A stretch of DNA of 6,179 nucleotides from an uncultured Oscillospiraceae bacterium. Its GTDB lineage: Bacteria; Bacillota_A; Clostridia; Oscillospirales; Oscillospiraceae. The translations under genes were made by a program, and so were the position numbers. The notes under the pieces were generated by a model. That model did no database searches. It was not told where the DNA came from and saw only the letters and a list, made by a program, of their open reading frames with translations. Positions 5,333-6,179 of the stretch are shown piece after piece. How positions within the stretch are numbered: the stretch's first letter is position 1; each line of letters starts with the position of its first letter. The DNA lies in assembly GCA_900770015.1 (NCBI GenBank), contig CAAGIU010000471.1:1-6179 (forward strand), written 5' to 3'.

Positions 5333-6179
5333 TTACGCGTCAATGGTGGAAATGGTCAGTGTGATCTCCTCCAGGACATCCAGCAGAACCTTGACGGTGT
5401 CCAGGGAGGTGAAGATGTTGACATTGTATTCGGTGGAAATCTGCCGGATGGTGATGCCGTCCTTCTCGTCGGCTCCCGGGGTACGGGTGTTGATGACGTA
5501 GGCGATGTGACCCTGGCGCAGAGCATTGGGAATTTCGTTGGGATCCTCACTGATCTTCTTCAGCGTATGGGTGCGGATACCGTTCTCCTTCAGGAACTCG
5601 GCGGTGCCGGGGGTGGCCTCGATGTTGAAGCCCAGCTGGTAGAACCGGCGGATCAGGGGCAGCGCCTCCTCCTTGTCGCCCTGGGCGATGGTGGCAAACA
5701 CGGTGCCGTAGTTCTGCAGCTTCATGCCGGAGGCCTGCAGGGCCTTGTAAAGAGCGCGGGTCAGGGTCCGGTCATAGCCGATGGCCTCGCCGGTGGACTT
5801 CATCTCCGGGGATAGGTAGGCATCCAGACCCCGGATCTTATTGAAGGAGAACACGGGAGCCTTGGCGTACCAGCGCTGCTTTTCCTCCGGATAGATGTGG
5901 AAGATGCCCTGCTCCTTCAGGCTCTTGCCCAGGATGACCTCGGTGGCAATGTCTGCCAGGGAGTAGCCGGTGGCCTTACTCAGGAAGGGAACGGTACGGG
6001 AGGAGCGGGGGTTGACCTCGATGATATACACGTTGTCGTCCTTGTCCACAATGAACTGGATGTTGAACAGGCCCACAATGCCGATACCCAGGCCCAGCTT
6101 CTTGGCGTACTGCAGGATGATGCCCTTGACCTTGTCGGAGATGGAGAAGGTGGGATAGACGGAGATAGAGTCGCCGGAG
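5333..6179 (-). CDS. carB: Carbamoyl-phosphate synthase large subunit, C-terminal part (5' end outside window)
   Basis: CarB makes carbamoyl phosphate from bicarbonate, ATP and glutamine-derived ammonia in the cytoplasm, feeding pyrimidine and arginine synthesis. About 281 codons are present; the family is about 1,070 residues, so this is roughly the last quarter. The reading frame stays open to the window edge at 6179, where it reads SGDSISVYPTFS, a typical CarB segment. The end of the second ATP-grasp domain shows FNIQFIV, then EVNPRSSRTVPFLSKATG; the Glu and Asn of EVN (codons near 6017 and 6011) match metal/ATP-binding residues. From about 5719 down lies the MGS-like allosteric domain, with GTVFATIAQGDKEEALPLI, ATPGTAEFL, VINTRTP and TSLDTV. 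In known CarB proteins this domain binds UMP and other effectors. A GTG at 6076 is internal (Val), not a start. The stop is TAA at 5335-5333. Identification is very secure; effector specificity cannot be read here. Confidence 0.97.
   Translation of the reverse strand, partial: SGDSISVYPTFSISDKVKGIILQYAKKLGLGIGIVGLFNIQFIVDKDDNVYIIEVNPRSSRTVPFLSKATGYSLADIATEVILGKSLKEQGIFHIYPEEKQRWYAKAPVFSFNKIRGLDAYLSPEMKSTGEAIGYDRTLTRALYKALQASGMKLQNYGTVFATIAQGDKEEALPLIRRFYQLGFNIEATPGTAEFLKENGIRTHTLKKISEDPNEIPNALRQGHIAYVINTRTPGADEKDGITIRQISTEYNVNIFTSLDTVKVLLDVLEEITLTISTIDA

Noticed and set aside
5284..5343. Upstream ATG at 5343 for pyrK
   Set aside because: It overlaps the carB end, adds a non-family extension, and ignores the GGAGGA site right before 5283.
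5333..6076. GTG at 6076 as the start of a short separate gene
   Set aside because: The frame continues upstream with typical CarB sequence (SGDSISVYP), so this is an internal valine of a truncated-by-window gene.

Overview
The window is most of a de novo pyrimidine (UMP) biosynthesis operon, read entirely on the minus strand from right to left. The order is carB (3' part only) - pyrK - pyrD - pyrF - small FakA-like gene - pyrE - pyrB. The low-coordinate end holds an unrelated, lower-GC stretch with one hypothetical gene and a long palindrome. An NAD-linked, two-subunit dihydroorotate dehydrogenase (PyrK plus class 1B PyrD), strong GGAGG-type ribosome binding sites and the gene content point to a Gram-positive Clostridia-type anaerobe. 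A gut Oscillospiraceae/Ruminococcaceae-like genome is my best guess. That placement is inference from gene style, not from a search.

Layout: 6179-5333 is the C-terminal quarter of carbamoyl-phosphate synthase large subunit. 5332-5284 is a spacer with a small stem-loop. 5283-4552 is pyrK, 4555-3641 pyrD, 3648-2950 pyrF, 2939-2688 an 83-residue protein resembling part of FakA/YloV, 2672-2016 pyrE and 2019-937 pyrB. Several junctions are tightly coupled: pyrK/pyrD and pyrE/pyrB share ATGA stop-start overlaps, and pyrF starts inside the end of pyrD. Together these genes cover carbamoyl phosphate (CarB), carbamoyl aspartate (PyrB), orotate (PyrDK), OMP (PyrE) and UMP (PyrF). Dihydroorotase (pyrC), carA and the operon promoter or leader are not in the window.

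Two points in the operon stand out. PyrB (360 residues) is longer than a normal catalytic chain because it carries a C-terminal four-cysteine module matching the zinc domain of the regulatory chain PyrI, without PyrI's nucleotide-binding domain. The small gene between pyrF and pyrE looks like a free-standing piece of the fatty-acid kinase FakA/YloV family.

Below 937 the base composition falls: one hand-counted 60-base line gives 24/60 GC at 601-660, against 36/60 at 3361-3420 in pyrF. A long stem-loop (855-905) separates pyrB from a 201-residue ParB/sulfiredoxin-fold-like protein (797-192). That gene's stop codon touches a 161-bp imperfect palindrome (32-192), which resembles a miniature mobile or dispersed repeat. 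Bases 1-31 show nothing I can name. No tRNA, rRNA, CRISPR array or transposase gene was recognised.
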